Origin: Streptomyces sp. R41
Lineage (GTDB): Bacteria > Actinomycetota > Actinomycetes > Streptomycetales > Streptomycetaceae
Length of the DNA stretch: 64,000 bases
Reading direction: 5' to 3'
Assembly: GCF_041053055.1 (NCBI RefSeq)
Contig: NZ_CP163443.1
Coordinates: 1,922,001 to 1,986,000 of the forward strand
Shown: in pieces, positions 26,104 to 35,212 of the stretch
Layout: the number at the start of each line of letters is the position of its first letter
Position numbering within the stretch: position 1 is the stretch's first letter
Position numbers and translations under genes: made by a program
Notes under the pieces: model-generated
What the model was told of the DNA's origin: nothing
Database searches by the model: none
What the model saw: the letters and a program-made list of their open reading frames with translations, nothing else

Positions 26104-26744
26104 GGGCGTCTCCGGTCGTCGACGGCATGAGGGCGCTTCTTGTCGGCGACCGCGCCCTGCTCGTCGAGGTCTCCTCCGGCGACGCGGCCCAGGCCCTGCA
26201 CGCCGAACTGCTGCGCCGCCGCGCGGAGGGCTCCCTGTCGGTGCGGGAGATCGTCCCCGCGGCCCGCACGGTCCTCCTGGACGGCCTGGACGACCCCGCG
26301 CGCCTGGCGGAGCGCCTCCCCATGTGGGACATACCCCCGCTGCCCGTGCGCGCGGATGAAGCGGTCGAGATCCCCGTTCGGTACGACGGTCCCGACCTGG
26401 CGGATGTCGCGGCTCTGTGGGGTGTCTCCGAGCACGAAGTGCCCCAGATCCACGCGGCGGCCGAATTCCGGGTCGCCTTCTGCGGGTTCGCGCCCGGCTT
26501 CGGCTACCTCACGGGACTGCCGTCGCGGTACGACGTCCCCCGCCGGGCGACTCCGCGTACGACGGTTCCCGCGGGTTCCGTGGCGCTGGCGGGCCCGTAC
26601 ACGGGCGTGTACCCGCGCTCGTCGCCGGGCGGCTGGCAACTGATCGGGACGACGGACGCGGTGCTCTGGGACCACGCGCGCGTGCCGGCCGCGCTGCTCG
26701 CTCCGGGCGCCCGGGTCCGCTTCGTACCGGCGAGGTACTCGTGA
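26100..26744 (+). CDS. pxpB: 5-oxoprolinase subunit B (KipI-like allophanate hydrolase subunit 1 family)
   Basis: 214 residues. The family signature FCGFAPGFGYLTGLP is intact, with VPAGSVALAGPYTGVYPRSS following. The N-terminal part (VREIVPAARTVLLDGLDDP) is typical of KipI. ATG at 26100 overlaps the pxpA stop; an alternative in-frame ATG lies nine codons later. In B. subtilis the homologue also inhibits the sporulation kinase KinA, a role not implied here. Confidence 0.93.
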   Translation: MRASPVVDGMRALLVGDRALLVEVSSGDAAQALHAELLRRRAEGSLSVREIVPAARTVLLDGLDDPARLAERLPMWDIPPLPVRADEAVEIPVRYDGPDLADVAALWGVSEHEVPQIHAAAEFRVAFCGFAPGFGYLTGLPSRYDVPRRATPRTTVPAGSVALAGPYTGVYPRSSPGGWQLIGTTDAVLWDHARVPAALLAPGARVRFVPARYS

Positions 26745-26778
26745 CCGGCATGGCCCTCTTCCCATCACCGAGGCGCTC

Positions 26779-27648
26779 ATGACCGACCGTGCCCTCTCCG
26801 TCGTCCGTGCCGGGGCCCTGACCACCGTCCAGGACCAGGGCCGCCCCGGCCACGCGCACCTCGGCGTACCGCGCTCCGGCGCCCTCGACGCGCCCGCGGC
26901 CGCGCTGGCCAACCGGCTCGTCGGCAACGCCTCCGAAGCGGCCGTCCTGGAGACGACGCTCAACGGCTGTGCCCTGCGGCCGCGTTCGGCGATCACCGTG
27001 GCGGTGGCGGGAGCGCCTTGCCCCGTCACCGTGGACGGGCGTCCGGCCGCCTGGGGAGCGCCCGTACGCGTACCCGCCGGAGCACTGCTGGACATCGGCC
27101 ACGCGCGCGGCGGGCTGCGCAGCTATGTGGCCGTCTCCGGTGGAGTGGCCGTGGACCCGGTCCTGGGCAGCCGCTCCACGGACCTTCTCTCGGGCCTTGG
27201 CCCCCCGCCGCTCTCGGACGGCATGGTGTTGCCCCTGGGCCGCCCGGACACGCTCCACGCGCGCGTGGACGTCGTCCCGCACGTCGCTCCGCCCGCCGAG
27301 CTGGTCCTGCGCGTGACGCCGGGCCCGCGCGACGACTGGTTCACGGCGTCGGCCTTGCGCACCCTCACCACCGGCGCCTACCGGGTGTCGTCCGCGAGCA
27401 ACCGCATCGGTCTGCGTACGCAAGGGCCCTCACTGGAGAGGGCCGTTACCGGCGAACTCCCCAGTGAGGGCATGGTTCTGGGCGCCGTCCAGGTACCGCC
27501 CGACGGCCGCCCGGTCGTCTTCCTCGCCGACCATCCGACCACCGGCGGGTACCCGGTGATCGCGGTCGTCCGTTCCACCGACCTCCCCGCGGCCGCTCAG
27601 GCGGTCCCGGGCACGCCGGTCCGCTTCGTGGCCGTACGCCGCCACTGA
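26779..27648 (+). CDS. pxpC: 5-oxoprolinase subunit C (KipA-like biotin-dependent carboxyltransferase family)
   Basis: 289 residues. Starts with LSVVRAGALTTVQDQGRPG and HLGVPRSGALD, the KipA/urea amidolyase signature. SYVAVSGGVAVDPVLGSRST and the C-terminal DHPTTGGYPVIA complete the family pattern. It lies 34 bases after pxpB and ends the operon. A degenerate 21-base repeat of its 3' end places a second in-frame TGA at 27667, 21 bases after the stop. Confidence 0.94.
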   Translation: MTDRALSVVRAGALTTVQDQGRPGHAHLGVPRSGALDAPAAALANRLVGNASEAAVLETTLNGCALRPRSAITVAVAGAPCPVTVDGRPAAWGAPVRVPAGALLDIGHARGGLRSYVAVSGGVAVDPVLGSRSTDLLSGLGPPPLSDGMVLPLGRPDTLHARVDVVPHVAPPAELVLRVTPGPRDDWFTASALRTLTTGAYRVSSASNRIGLRTQGPSLERAVTGELPSEGMVLGAVQVPPDGRPVVFLADHPTTGGYPVIAVVRSTDLPAAAQAVPGTPVRFVAVRRH

Positions 27649-27673
27649 GCGCTCCTGCGCAGCCGCTGAACGG

Positions 27674-28528
27674 TCATGCCGCGTCCGGCTGTTCGGCCAC
27701 CGACAAGGCGGCCAGCGCCGACGCGACGGCGTGCGAGGCGCTGAGGTCGAGCCGGGCGCTGGTGCCGCGCGCCCGGTGGCGTACCTCGGCGGCGGCGAGG
27801 GTGAGCAACTGCGGCAGCAGGTCCGTGCACCGCCGGGCCACCCACCCCGTCCCCGCGGTGGCCAGCCACAACAGACTGGCCGACCGCGTGGGCGCGGGAA
27901 ACTCGGGCTCGGCCGAGGGCGCGGTACCCGTGGCGATGCCCTGCTGCGCGAGCAACGCGTGGAAGCGGAGGGCGAGTTGCCGGTGCCCCTGCTCACCCGG
28001 GTGGAGCCGGTCCGCGCTCCACATCGCACGGTCCGTCAGCCACTCCTCCTCCGCGGCGTGCAGATGCACCGCCCCGTACCGCTCGGACAGCGCGTGCACG
28101 ACCGTGTTGACGGCCCGCTGCCGGCGGGCCAGCGGGCGTGCCAGCGCGCCCGGCAGCCCGAGCATGGAGCCGGGATCGGGCAGACAGGCCGTCATCACCA
28201 CCGCGTCCCGAGCCCGGAACGCCGCGTACACCTTGTCGAGCCGCGCTGCCACGGAGTGGATGTCGAAGGTGCAGCGCAAGGTGTCGTTGACACCGATCAC
28301 GACGGAGACGACGTCGGGCTCCAAGGCCAGCGCCGCCGGTGTCTGCCGCTCCAGCACATCCCGCGTCTGTGCCCCGCTGACAGCGAGGTTGGTGAACTCC
28401 ACGGGCGTCTGCGCGGGGGCCAGCCCCTGCGCGAGCAGTGCGGCCCACCCCCGCCAGGCTTCCCCGACAGGGTCACCCACGCCTTCCGTCAGCGAGTCCC
28501 CGAGGGCCACGAACCGCAGCGGTCTCAT
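27674..28528 (-). CDS. SGNH/GDSL-family hydrolase
   Basis: 284 residues. Block I is FVALGDSLTEGVGD (nucleophile Ser), block III is IGVNDTL, and block V ADRLHPGEQGH supplies the Asp-His pair. No signal peptide, so it is probably cytoplasmic, acting as an esterase or deacetylase on an unknown substrate. The start overlaps the stop of the preceding glycosyltransferase (ATGA), making it the last gene of a three-gene operon. Removal of an acyl group from a glycan or glycolipid precursor is a reasonable guess. The last ~70 residues extend beyond the usual fold. Confidence 0.88.
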   Translation of the reverse strand: MRPLRFVALGDSLTEGVGDPVGEAWRGWAALLAQGLAPAQTPVEFTNLAVSGAQTRDVLERQTPAALALEPDVVSVVIGVNDTLRCTFDIHSVAARLDKVYAAFRARDAVVMTACLPDPGSMLGLPGALARPLARRQRAVNTVVHALSERYGAVHLHAAEEEWLTDRAMWSADRLHPGEQGHRQLALRFHALLAQQGIATGTAPSAEPEFPAPTRSASLLWLATAGTGWVARRCTDLLPQLLTLAAAEVRHRARGTSARLDLSASHAVASALAALSVAEQPDAA

Positions 28529-29679
28529 CCGACGCCCTCCTGCGCGCGCGGCCGCACCGGAACCGTCGCGTCGTGCGCGGCGAGGAAGCCCTCCACCGCG
28601 GCGCCCCAGCCGAAGCACTCGGCACGCGCGCGTGCGGCCCGCCTGCGCTCGCCCTCGGGACGCCCGAGCAGCAGCCGTACCGCGTCAGCGAAGGAGTCCC
28701 CGTTGTCCGCCGCGGTGGCCCCGGCGGACCCGACGACCTCCGGAAGGGCGGACAGCGCGCTGGCCACCACGGGCGTACCGCAGGCCATCGCCTCCAGGGC
28801 GGCGAGCCCGAACGTCTCGGCGGGCCCGGGGGCCAGGCACACGTCGGCGGACGCCTGCAGCGCACCGAGCACGGCACGGTCGGAGACGTGCCCGAGGAAG
28901 GTGACGGGCAGCCTCCGCTCCCGGGCACGCTGTTCGAGCCGGGCCCTGAGCGGTCCGTCCCCGGCGACGACGAGCACGGCCCGCTGTCCGCGCCGCAGCA
29001 GTGCCTCCAGCGCGTCGAGTGCCGTACCCGGCCGCTTCTCGACGGACAACCGGGAGCACATCACGAGCAAGGCCTCGTCCACGCGCGCGTAATGGGCGCG
29101 CAGCCCGGGGTCCCGCAGCGCGGGGTGGCGGCCCACCAGATCGACGCCCAGCGGGGCACGTACGACATTGCGGGCGCCGATGCGGACGAATTCGCGCTCG
29201 GCGAACTCCGTGGTGCACACGACACGCGAATAGGTGTGTGCCGTACGGACGTTGAGGGCGTCGGCGGTCCGCCTGGCCATCCCCTCGGGAAGGCCCCAGG
29301 TCCGCAGTACTCCGTCGGCGGTCTCGTGGGAGACCATCACGGCGGGCACCCGGGCCCGGCGTGCCCACACTCCGGTCCAGCGCAGGGTGGTCCGGTCGGA
29401 GACTTCGAGGCGGTCGGGGGCGAGCGACTCCAGGAGCCGGGCCACCCGCCGCTTGTCCGTGAGTACGCGATAGCCGCCGGTCCCGGGCAGCAGCGGCCCG
29501 GGCAGCGTGATCACCCGGCCCTGTTCGGTGTCGCGGTCGGTGGCGCGCTCGCCGGGGATGATGAGCACCGGTTCGTGCCCGGCCGCCCGGTAACCGGCGC
29601 CCAGCTCCCGCAGCGCGGTGCGCAGACCGCCGGACGCGGGGGCGACGAAGTTGGCGAGCCGTACGATGCGCAGGCTCAT
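28525..29679 (-). CDS. GT4-family glycosyltransferase
   Basis: 384 residues with a two-domain GT-B fold. The N-terminal domain begins MSLRIVRLANFVAPASGGLR. The C-terminal nucleotide-sugar domain has MCSRLSVEKRPGTALDALEA, VVAGDGPLRARLE and the EX7E-type region PGPAETFGLAALEAMACGTP. Overlaps both neighbours by ATGA, so the operon is tightly coupled. The acceptor is unknown; the partner resembles lipid mannosyltransferases. Confidence 0.88.
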   Translation of the reverse strand: MSLRIVRLANFVAPASGGLRTALRELGAGYRAAGHEPVLIIPGERATDRDTEQGRVITLPGPLLPGTGGYRVLTDKRRVARLLESLAPDRLEVSDRTTLRWTGVWARRARVPAVMVSHETADGVLRTWGLPEGMARRTADALNVRTAHTYSRVVCTTEFAEREFVRIGARNVVRAPLGVDLVGRHPALRDPGLRAHYARVDEALLVMCSRLSVEKRPGTALDALEALLRRGQRAVLVVAGDGPLRARLEQRARERRLPVTFLGHVSDRAVLGALQASADVCLAPGPAETFGLAALEAMACGTPVVASALSALPEVVGSAGATAADNGDSFADAVRLLLGRPEGERRRAARARAECFGWGAAVEGFLAAHDATVPVRPRAQEGVG

Positions 29680-30800
29680 GCCGCCACCAGCTTCCGTGCC
29701 GAGAGCACATCGGCGTAGTGCCCGATGAGCTGGTCGCCCACGGCGGCCCAGGTGCGGCCCTCGACCATGGCACGCCCTGCGGCCCCGTAGGCCGCCCGGA
29801 GGGCCGGATCCGAGGTCAGGGCCCACACCGCGTCGCGTACGGCGGCGGCGTCGCGCGGCGGCACCAGCAGCCCCGTACGCCCGTGGGCCACCAGATCGAG
29901 CGGTCCGCCCGCGGCGGGCGCGACGACGGGCACTCCGCTCGCCATGGCCTCCTGCACGGTCTGGCAGAAGGTCTCGAAGGGACCGGTGTGCGCGAAGACG
30001 TCCAAAGAGGCGAAGATCCGGGCGAGTTCGTCGCCGGTACGACGTCCGAGGAAGACCGCGCCGGGAAGGGCACCCTGCAGGCTGGTTTCGCTCGGCCCGT
30101 CGCCGACCACGACGACGCGTACGCCCTCCAAGCCGCAGGCGCCGGCCAGGAGCTCGACCTGCTTCTCGGGGGCGAGCCTGCCGACGTAGCCGACGATCAG
30201 CTCGCCGTTCGGCGCCAGTTCACGACGGAGCGCCTCGTCCCGGCGGTCGGGACGGAAGCGGACCGTGTCCACACCGCGCGGCCACAGCCGTACCCGGGGC
30301 ACACCGTGTGCCTCCAGGTCGTGCAGGGCCGCGCTGGACGGGGCGAGCGTCCGGTCGGCGGCGGCGTGCACGGAGCGTATGCGCCGCCACGCGGTGGCCT
30401 CACCCGCGCTGATGTATGTACGGGCGTAGCCGGCGAGGTCGGTCTGGTAGACGGCCACGGCGGGGATGCCGAGCCGGGCGGCGGCCGCCATGCCGCGGAC
30501 GCCGAGGATGAAGGGGCTGGCCAGGTGGACGATGTCGGCGCGGTGTTCGGTGATCGCCGCGGCGACGCGTCGGCTGGGGAGGGCGACGCGGACCTGGGGG
30601 TAGCCCGGGAGCGGTAGGGAGGGGACACGGACGACGGGGCACGGCGCGAGAGCGTCGGGCCCGCTCCCGGCCGCTGTGGCCGGGGCGACGACTAGGGGAG
30701 CGTGACCGCGATCGACGAGGTGCCGGGCGGTCTGGAGCGCGCAGTGGGCCACGCCGTTCACATCGGGGGGAAAGGATTCGGTCACGATGACGACACGCAT
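29676..30800 (-). CDS. GT4-family glycosyltransferase, MgtA/PimB-like
   Basis: 374 residues. It begins MRVVIVTESFPPDVNGVAHC, which resembles actinobacterial alpha-mannosyltransferases of the MgtA/PimB' group acting on glycolipids with GDP-mannose. The C-terminal domain has GYVGRLAPEKQVELLAGA, VVVGDGPSE and TGPFETFCQTVQEAMASGVP. First gene of the GT-GT-SGNH operon. Substrate specificity cannot be read from sequence. Confidence 0.87.
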   Translation of the reverse strand: MRVVIVTESFPPDVNGVAHCALQTARHLVDRGHAPLVVAPATAAGSGPDALAPCPVVRVPSLPLPGYPQVRVALPSRRVAAAITEHRADIVHLASPFILGVRGMAAAARLGIPAVAVYQTDLAGYARTYISAGEATAWRRIRSVHAAADRTLAPSSAALHDLEAHGVPRVRLWPRGVDTVRFRPDRRDEALRRELAPNGELIVGYVGRLAPEKQVELLAGACGLEGVRVVVVGDGPSETSLQGALPGAVFLGRRTGDELARIFASLDVFAHTGPFETFCQTVQEAMASGVPVVAPAAGGPLDLVAHGRTGLLVPPRDAAAVRDAVWALTSDPALRAAYGAAGRAMVEGRTWAAVGDQLIGHYADVLSARKLVAA

Positions 30801-30939
30801 ACCCGTGTTGTCGCCGTACTGGACGTGGCCGCGTCAACGTGGATCTTTGCGAACGGTGAACGTCCCATGAGCGTTGCGCTGCACACCCGAGCAGGTCGGC
30901 CCCCGTCCATGCCCCACTGCCTCCGGGGTCACCGAACGT

Positions 30940-32358
30940 TCATACGGCCGGCATGTCGGGCCCGATCCGGCTCCGTACCGCTGTCTGGACGTCCGCCTCC
31001 TCGGCCGGATCCGCCGCCAGCCGGCGCAGCTGATCCACTACACGGGCATCACCGGTCTCGGCGTGCCGTGCGGCCACCTCGCGGGTGGTCTCCTCGCAGT
31101 CCCACAGGCATTCGACGGCGAAGCCTGCGGCGAACGAGGGGTCGGTGGTGGCCAGGGCGCGGGCGGCGCGCCCGCGCAGATGGGATGACGCGGTCTCGCG
31201 ATAGATGTGCCGCAGCACGGGTGCGGCGCAGGCGATGCCCAGCCGTCCGGTGCCGTCGACGAGGGTCCACAGGGTCGGCGCGTCGGGGCCTTCGCCCCGT
31301 ACCGCTTCCCGCAAGGCCCCCAGGACCAGTTCGCTGTCCTGCGCTCCGCCCCGGCAGGCGAGCATCCGTCCCGCGGCGGCGCCCAGGGCGTCGGGCCGGC
31401 GCGCCCAGCCTCGTGCCCGGTCGATGGCGGCGACACTGCGGATCCGTTCGAAGGCCTCCACGGCGGCCTCGGCGACGGTCGTCGATCCGTTGGCCACGGC
31501 TCCCTCGATCAGGTCGAGGGCGTCCGGATCATTACTGTCGGCGAGATAGCGCAAGGCGGTGCAGCGCGCTCCGTCGCCGCCACTGCGGGCGGCCTCGACG
31601 ATCTCGGGCCGGTCCTCGGGGCCCGCGACGGCGGTGAGGCAGCGGGCGGCCGGGACATGGAGCGCCGCTCCGCGGTCGATGCCCTGCTGGGCCCAGTCGA
31701 AGACGGCCTGGACACTCCACCCAGGGCGGGGCCCGGACGGTCGCATCTGTCGCTGCCAGCGGTCGAAGGAGCCCTGTTCCTGAGCGGCACGCACGCGCGT
31801 GCCGATGGATTCGCGCGGATCGTCGGCCCACAGCCGCCAGGGCCGGGGCTCGAAGGCGTCGCGCACGGCGGCGGCGAGTTCGGCCTCGCCCTCCGCGTCG
31901 GCCGGGAAGCGGGCGAGTACGGGCGCGGCCAGGGCGCGCAGACCCGCGTCGTCGTCGCGCAGGGCCAGCTCGTCGAGGGCCCAGGCCCAGTTGGTGCCGA
32001 AGGCGGCATACCTGCGCAGCAGTTCGAGCGCGTCGCGCCTGCCGTACGAGGCGAGGTGCCCGAGGACCGCGAGGGTGAGCCCCGTGCGTGACTCACACGT
32101 GTCGAGGACGTCCTCGGCGTCGAAGAGGTGCCGCTCGATCTCGTCGAGCTCACCACTCAGATCGAGGTAGAGACGGGCGTAGTACAGGGAGCGGTTCTCC
32201 ACCTGCCAGTCGTGGCGGGGGTCGCTCAGTACACAGTGGTTCAGTGCCGCGAGCGCTTCGGCCCGCGGTGCGGTGAGCGCGTGCAGCGTGCCGTCGCCGC
32301 GGCCCCTCTGGAGCAGGCCGAGCAGCGTTCCGCTGGGCGCTATGACCGGATCGAACAT
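30940..32358 (-). CDS. HEAT-repeat-like protein of unknown role
   Basis: 472 residues, almost wholly helical, with recurring ~30-residue HEAT-like units in the second half (CTALRYLADSNDPDALDLIE, AVEAFERIRSVAAIDRARGW, RGRAARALATTDPSFAAGFA). No signal peptide or membrane helix; probably a cytoplasmic scaffold. ATG at 32358 chosen because the GTGAGG just upstream is best read as its ribosome site; that GTG is also an in-frame alternative five codons earlier. Confidence 0.75.
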   Translation of the reverse strand: MFDPVIAPSGTLLGLLQRGRGDGTLHALTAPRAEALAALNHCVLSDPRHDWQVENRSLYYARLYLDLSGELDEIERHLFDAEDVLDTCESRTGLTLAVLGHLASYGRRDALELLRRYAAFGTNWAWALDELALRDDDAGLRALAAPVLARFPADAEGEAELAAAVRDAFEPRPWRLWADDPRESIGTRVRAAQEQGSFDRWQRQMRPSGPRPGWSVQAVFDWAQQGIDRGAALHVPAARCLTAVAGPEDRPEIVEAARSGGDGARCTALRYLADSNDPDALDLIEGAVANGSTTVAEAAVEAFERIRSVAAIDRARGWARRPDALGAAAGRMLACRGGAQDSELVLGALREAVRGEGPDAPTLWTLVDGTGRLGIACAAPVLRHIYRETASSHLRGRAARALATTDPSFAAGFAVECLWDCEETTREVAARHAETGDARVVDQLRRLAADPAEEADVQTAVRSRIGPDMPAV

Positions 32359-32658
32359 GGGAAACAGCCTCACATCAAGCGTCGACGCAACCGGGATCCT
32401 GCATTACCTGGCCGCGTGACAACACGTCGGAGCGCCCGCCGTTTCTTGCTTGCTGTAGACCATCTTCCTCTGCCTCTCGTCGGTGGCCCATGCGGGCCGC
32501 ATCACGGCCCGCGCGGTGCGGCAACACCTGCCCAGCCATCGCGTCCGTGAATCACGACGTCATGATGACCCAGCGGTTCTCGCTGCCGCGACCGCATTTC
32601 CGGCGGCCCCGCTCCGCCTCCCCTATTTCTTGCGTTTCGCCTGGTCAGGGCGTTCGAG
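32359..32658. other. Intergenic region between ankyrin and HEAT-repeat genes
   Basis: About 300 bases without a supported gene. A small hairpin (GCGGGCC at 32492 with GGCCCGC at 32506) may end the ankyrin transcript. The rest is likely the leader of the HEAT-repeat gene. Confidence 0.5.
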
Positions 32659-33051
32659 TCAGTGTGCGCCGAACAATTCGAGCAGTTCTGTCTTACCGAA
32701 CATGCGTGCCGTGTCGACGGCCGAGGGCGTACCCGCGGCCGGATCGGCGCCGCCGTCCAGGAGCACCCGGATCACGGCCTCCTCGCCCTTGAAGACGGCC
32801 CCGGCGAGCGGCGTCTGACCCCGGTCGTTGACCCGGTCCGCCTCGGCGCCACGCTCCAGCAGGGCGCGTACCGCCTCCGCGTGGCCGTGGTACGCGGCGA
32901 GCATCACGAGCGAGTCGCCGCGGTCGTTGGTGAGGTTGGCCGGAACGCCCGCGTCCACGTACGCGACGAGCGCCTCGGTCTCGCCACGGCGCGCCAGATC
33001 GAAGATCTTGGTCGCCAGCTCCACGACCTCGGGGTCGGGGGCTTCACTCAT
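32659..33051 (-). CDS. Ankyrin-repeat protein
   Basis: 130 residues containing about three ankyrin repeats: ALVAYVDAGVPANLTNDRGD, LVMLAAYHGHAEAVRALLER and LAGAVFKGEEAVIRVLLDGG. A short final unit (AVDTARMFGKTELLELFGAH) caps the array. Ankyrin arrays bind proteins; the partner is unknown. Cytoplasmic by lack of signal. It shares strand with the HEAT-repeat gene 300 bases downstream. Confidence 0.9.
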   Translation of the reverse strand: MSEAPDPEVVELATKIFDLARRGETEALVAYVDAGVPANLTNDRGDSLVMLAAYHGHAEAVRALLERGAEADRVNDRGQTPLAGAVFKGEEAVIRVLLDGGADPAAGTPSAVDTARMFGKTELLELFGAH

Positions 33052-33390
33052 CGGCCGGACCGCCTCTCACAACGACTACCAACGGGGACTGCGGGAGCTT
33101 ATGACAGCGAGCGGAGCTGTCGTGCCCGGACCAGTACGGCGACGAGCGGTGCCCCGTACGGGTGAATCGCCAGCGTACTGGCTCCGACAGCACATGACCT
33201 GCACCGTCAGCGGCAAAGATCACAGCAGGTTCCGTCGGACGCAACAGACCCGCTCGGGCGGCCCAAGACGGCTCCACCACCCGGGTGAAATCCACCGAAA
33301 TTCACCCAGTTGCACCTTTTATCGTATGGATACATCCTGTGATCCTGGAAGAACTCATGGTGACTGTCCCCACGAACCAGGAGAGCACAA
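33052..33390. other. Divergent promoter region of the ankyrin gene and smeA
   Basis: 339 bases without a gene. An AT-richer patch near 33305-33350 just ahead of smeA is the probable smeA promoter, but I cannot match a sigma consensus with confidence. smeA-sffA of S. coelicolor is switched on during sporulation in a whi-gene-dependent way. Confidence 0.5.
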
Positions 33391-33585
33391 ATGATTCTGT
33401 CCATCTCAGGCGTCGTCCTGCTCGGTGTCGTCGTCTTTCTCTTCTTCCGCAAGGACGGCCTCAAGGCGTCGCACTGCCTGGTGTCGACCTTGTTCGGCTT
33501 CTATCTGGCCAGTACGGCCATCGCCCCTAGCATCAAGGCCGGCGGGGAGAGCCTGGCGAGCCTCCTCGGCGGGATCAAGTTCTGA
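33391..33585 (+). CDS. smeA: Small sporulation membrane protein SmeA
   Basis: 64 residues. One strong helix at the N-terminus (MILSISGVVLLGVVVFLFF), a short RKDG loop, and a second hydrophobic stretch (LVSTLFGFYLASTAIAP). Size, composition and position directly before an FtsK-like gene match S. coelicolor SmeA (SCO1415, from memory), which places SffA at sporulation septa and affects septation and spore maturation. ATG with AGGAG eight bases before. 38 bases to sffA. Confidence 0.85.
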   Translation: MILSISGVVLLGVVVFLFFRKDGLKASHCLVSTLFGFYLASTAIAPSIKAGGESLASLLGGIKF

Positions 33586-33623
33586 CGTCCCTCCCCTCAC
33601 ACACGCACCATCAGGAGACAGCA

Positions 33624-35198
33624 GTGGCTCGGCGCCCTCTCCCCCGCATTCTGAGCAACGGCAGCGCACAGATCGCCCGAAGCCGGGAGCTGGCCCGGAC
33701 GGCAGCCGACAGCGCCACCGACGTCCTCCACCCGCTGATCACGGTCACCCGTGGACTGCGCCGGCTGGCGGGTGCCGGACGGCGCAAGTGGGCCGCCACT
33801 CCCAAGGACCGGCGCGGGCCGCTGCTGTTCCTGGTGGCCTCGGTGATCCTGGTCGTGGCACTGGCGCCCTACGGACCGCTGCTCGCCGTCATCAGCCTGA
33901 TGGCGGCGGCAGCCTGGACCGGCCGCGACCGCACCTCGTCGGCGCCCACGGGCCCCGACGAGGCTCAGACCGCGCGTCTCCAGTCGCTGTACGAGGCCCT
34001 GGTCCCGTACTTCTCGGCGGCCGAGGATCCCGAACCCCTCTACGCCCACGGCGGCGACTGGGAGAAGGCCTTCTCCTCGTACGACTTCGACGACGACGGA
34101 CGCGTGTCCCGACTCCTCATCCGCTACCCCGCGTACTTCACGGACGGCGAAGCGGAGTCCCGCGCCCGTATCGAGCACCTCCTGCACGCCAAGTCGGGGC
34201 GTGGCCGCGAGTACCACTTCGAGTGGGACGAGGAGGGCAACGAACTCACCGTCACCGTCCTTCCGCCCCTCCCCGCCGATATCTCCGCCCAGCGCTTCGT
34301 CACCGCCCCGGGCGAGACCGTCCTCGGCTTCACCGACCCGGCCGACGTCCAGCGCACGCTCCCTCTCACCTACGGTGAGGAACAGCGCGACGTTCCCCCG
34401 GTCGTCTGGCGCACGGGGATCCGCTCCACGGAGCCGCACCTGCTGGTGGTCGGCGAGCCCGGAAGCGGCACGACCACCCTCCTGCGCTCCATCGCTCTGC
34501 AGGCCCTTCAGTGCGGCGACGTCGTCGTCGTGGAGGGGGGCAGCACCGGCGAGTACGCCTGTATGACCGGGCGGGAGGGTGTACTGGCCGTCGAGTGCGG
34601 CCTGGCGGGGGCGCTCGCCAGTCTGGAATGGGCCGCGCACGAGACGGAGCGGCGGCTGATCGCCGCGAACCGTGCCCGCCAGGCGGGTCATCCCCCGCCC
34701 GACGACACCAAGAACCCGCTGTGGATCCTCCTGGACCGACCCAGCGCGCTGGGCCACCTGGCCGCCGCCGACGGACGCAAGGATCCCCTGGCCCTCCTTC
34801 AGGTCCCCCTCCGGCACGGCCGTGCGGCGGGCGTCACGGTGGTCGTGGCCGAGCACTTCGACGGTCTGGACTTCCTCAGCGACGCCATTCGGCAGCACAC
34901 CCGCGCGCGCGTCGTGCTCGGCACGGCTTCCGCCGCCCAGCTGGAGGCGATCCTGGGTGCGCCACCGCACACGACGCCCACCCGGGACGTGCCGCCCGGC
35001 CGCGGGTACGCCCGGCTCGGCACCGGTGCCGTCCTGCGCCTGCAGGTCCCGGCCACGCCGGACCCGTACGACGACGCGACGAGCGAGATCCATCGGCGGG
35101 CGGTCCTCGATCTCCTCCCGGAGCGGACGACTCCTGCGGACGCGGAGCCGGTGCCCGCGGAGCCGATGCCCGCGGAGGCGGCGGTGGCGGAGGGCTGA
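33624..35198 (+). CDS. sffA: SpoIIIE/FtsK-like septal protein SffA with degenerate P-loop
   Basis: 524 residues. A hydrophobic pair of helices lies at about 70-100 (PLLFLVASVILVVALAPYGP, then LLAVISLMAAAAW), followed by a soluble domain and an FtsK/SpoIIIE-like ATPase-type domain from about 240. Walker A reads GEPGSGTTT at 277-285: Thr283 (codon ACG) replaces the invariant Lys. The Walker B region reads PLWILLDRPSAL, again lacking the acidic pair. The later strand-helix GRAAGVTVVVAEHF and RARVVLGTASAAQL follow FtsK order. It partners SmeA at sporulation septa by homology. GTG start with AGGAG. ATP hydrolysis is doubtful in this copy. Confidence 0.85.
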   Translation: MARRPLPRILSNGSAQIARSRELARTAADSATDVLHPLITVTRGLRRLAGAGRRKWAATPKDRRGPLLFLVASVILVVALAPYGPLLAVISLMAAAAWTGRDRTSSAPTGPDEAQTARLQSLYEALVPYFSAAEDPEPLYAHGGDWEKAFSSYDFDDDGRVSRLLIRYPAYFTDGEAESRARIEHLLHAKSGRGREYHFEWDEEGNELTVTVLPPLPADISAQRFVTAPGETVLGFTDPADVQRTLPLTYGEEQRDVPPVVWRTGIRSTEPHLLVVGEPGSGTTTLLRSIALQALQCGDVVVVEGGSTGEYACMTGREGVLAVECGLAGALASLEWAAHETERRLIAANRARQAGHPPPDDTKNPLWILLDRPSALGHLAAADGRKDPLALLQVPLRHGRAAGVTVVVAEHFDGLDFLSDAIRQHTRARVVLGTASAAQLEAILGAPPHTTPTRDVPPGRGYARLGTGAVLRLQVPATPDPYDDATSEIHRRAVLDLLPERTTPADAEPVPAEPMPAEAAVAEG

Positions 35199-35212
35199 GG
35201 CCCGGGGGTTTT

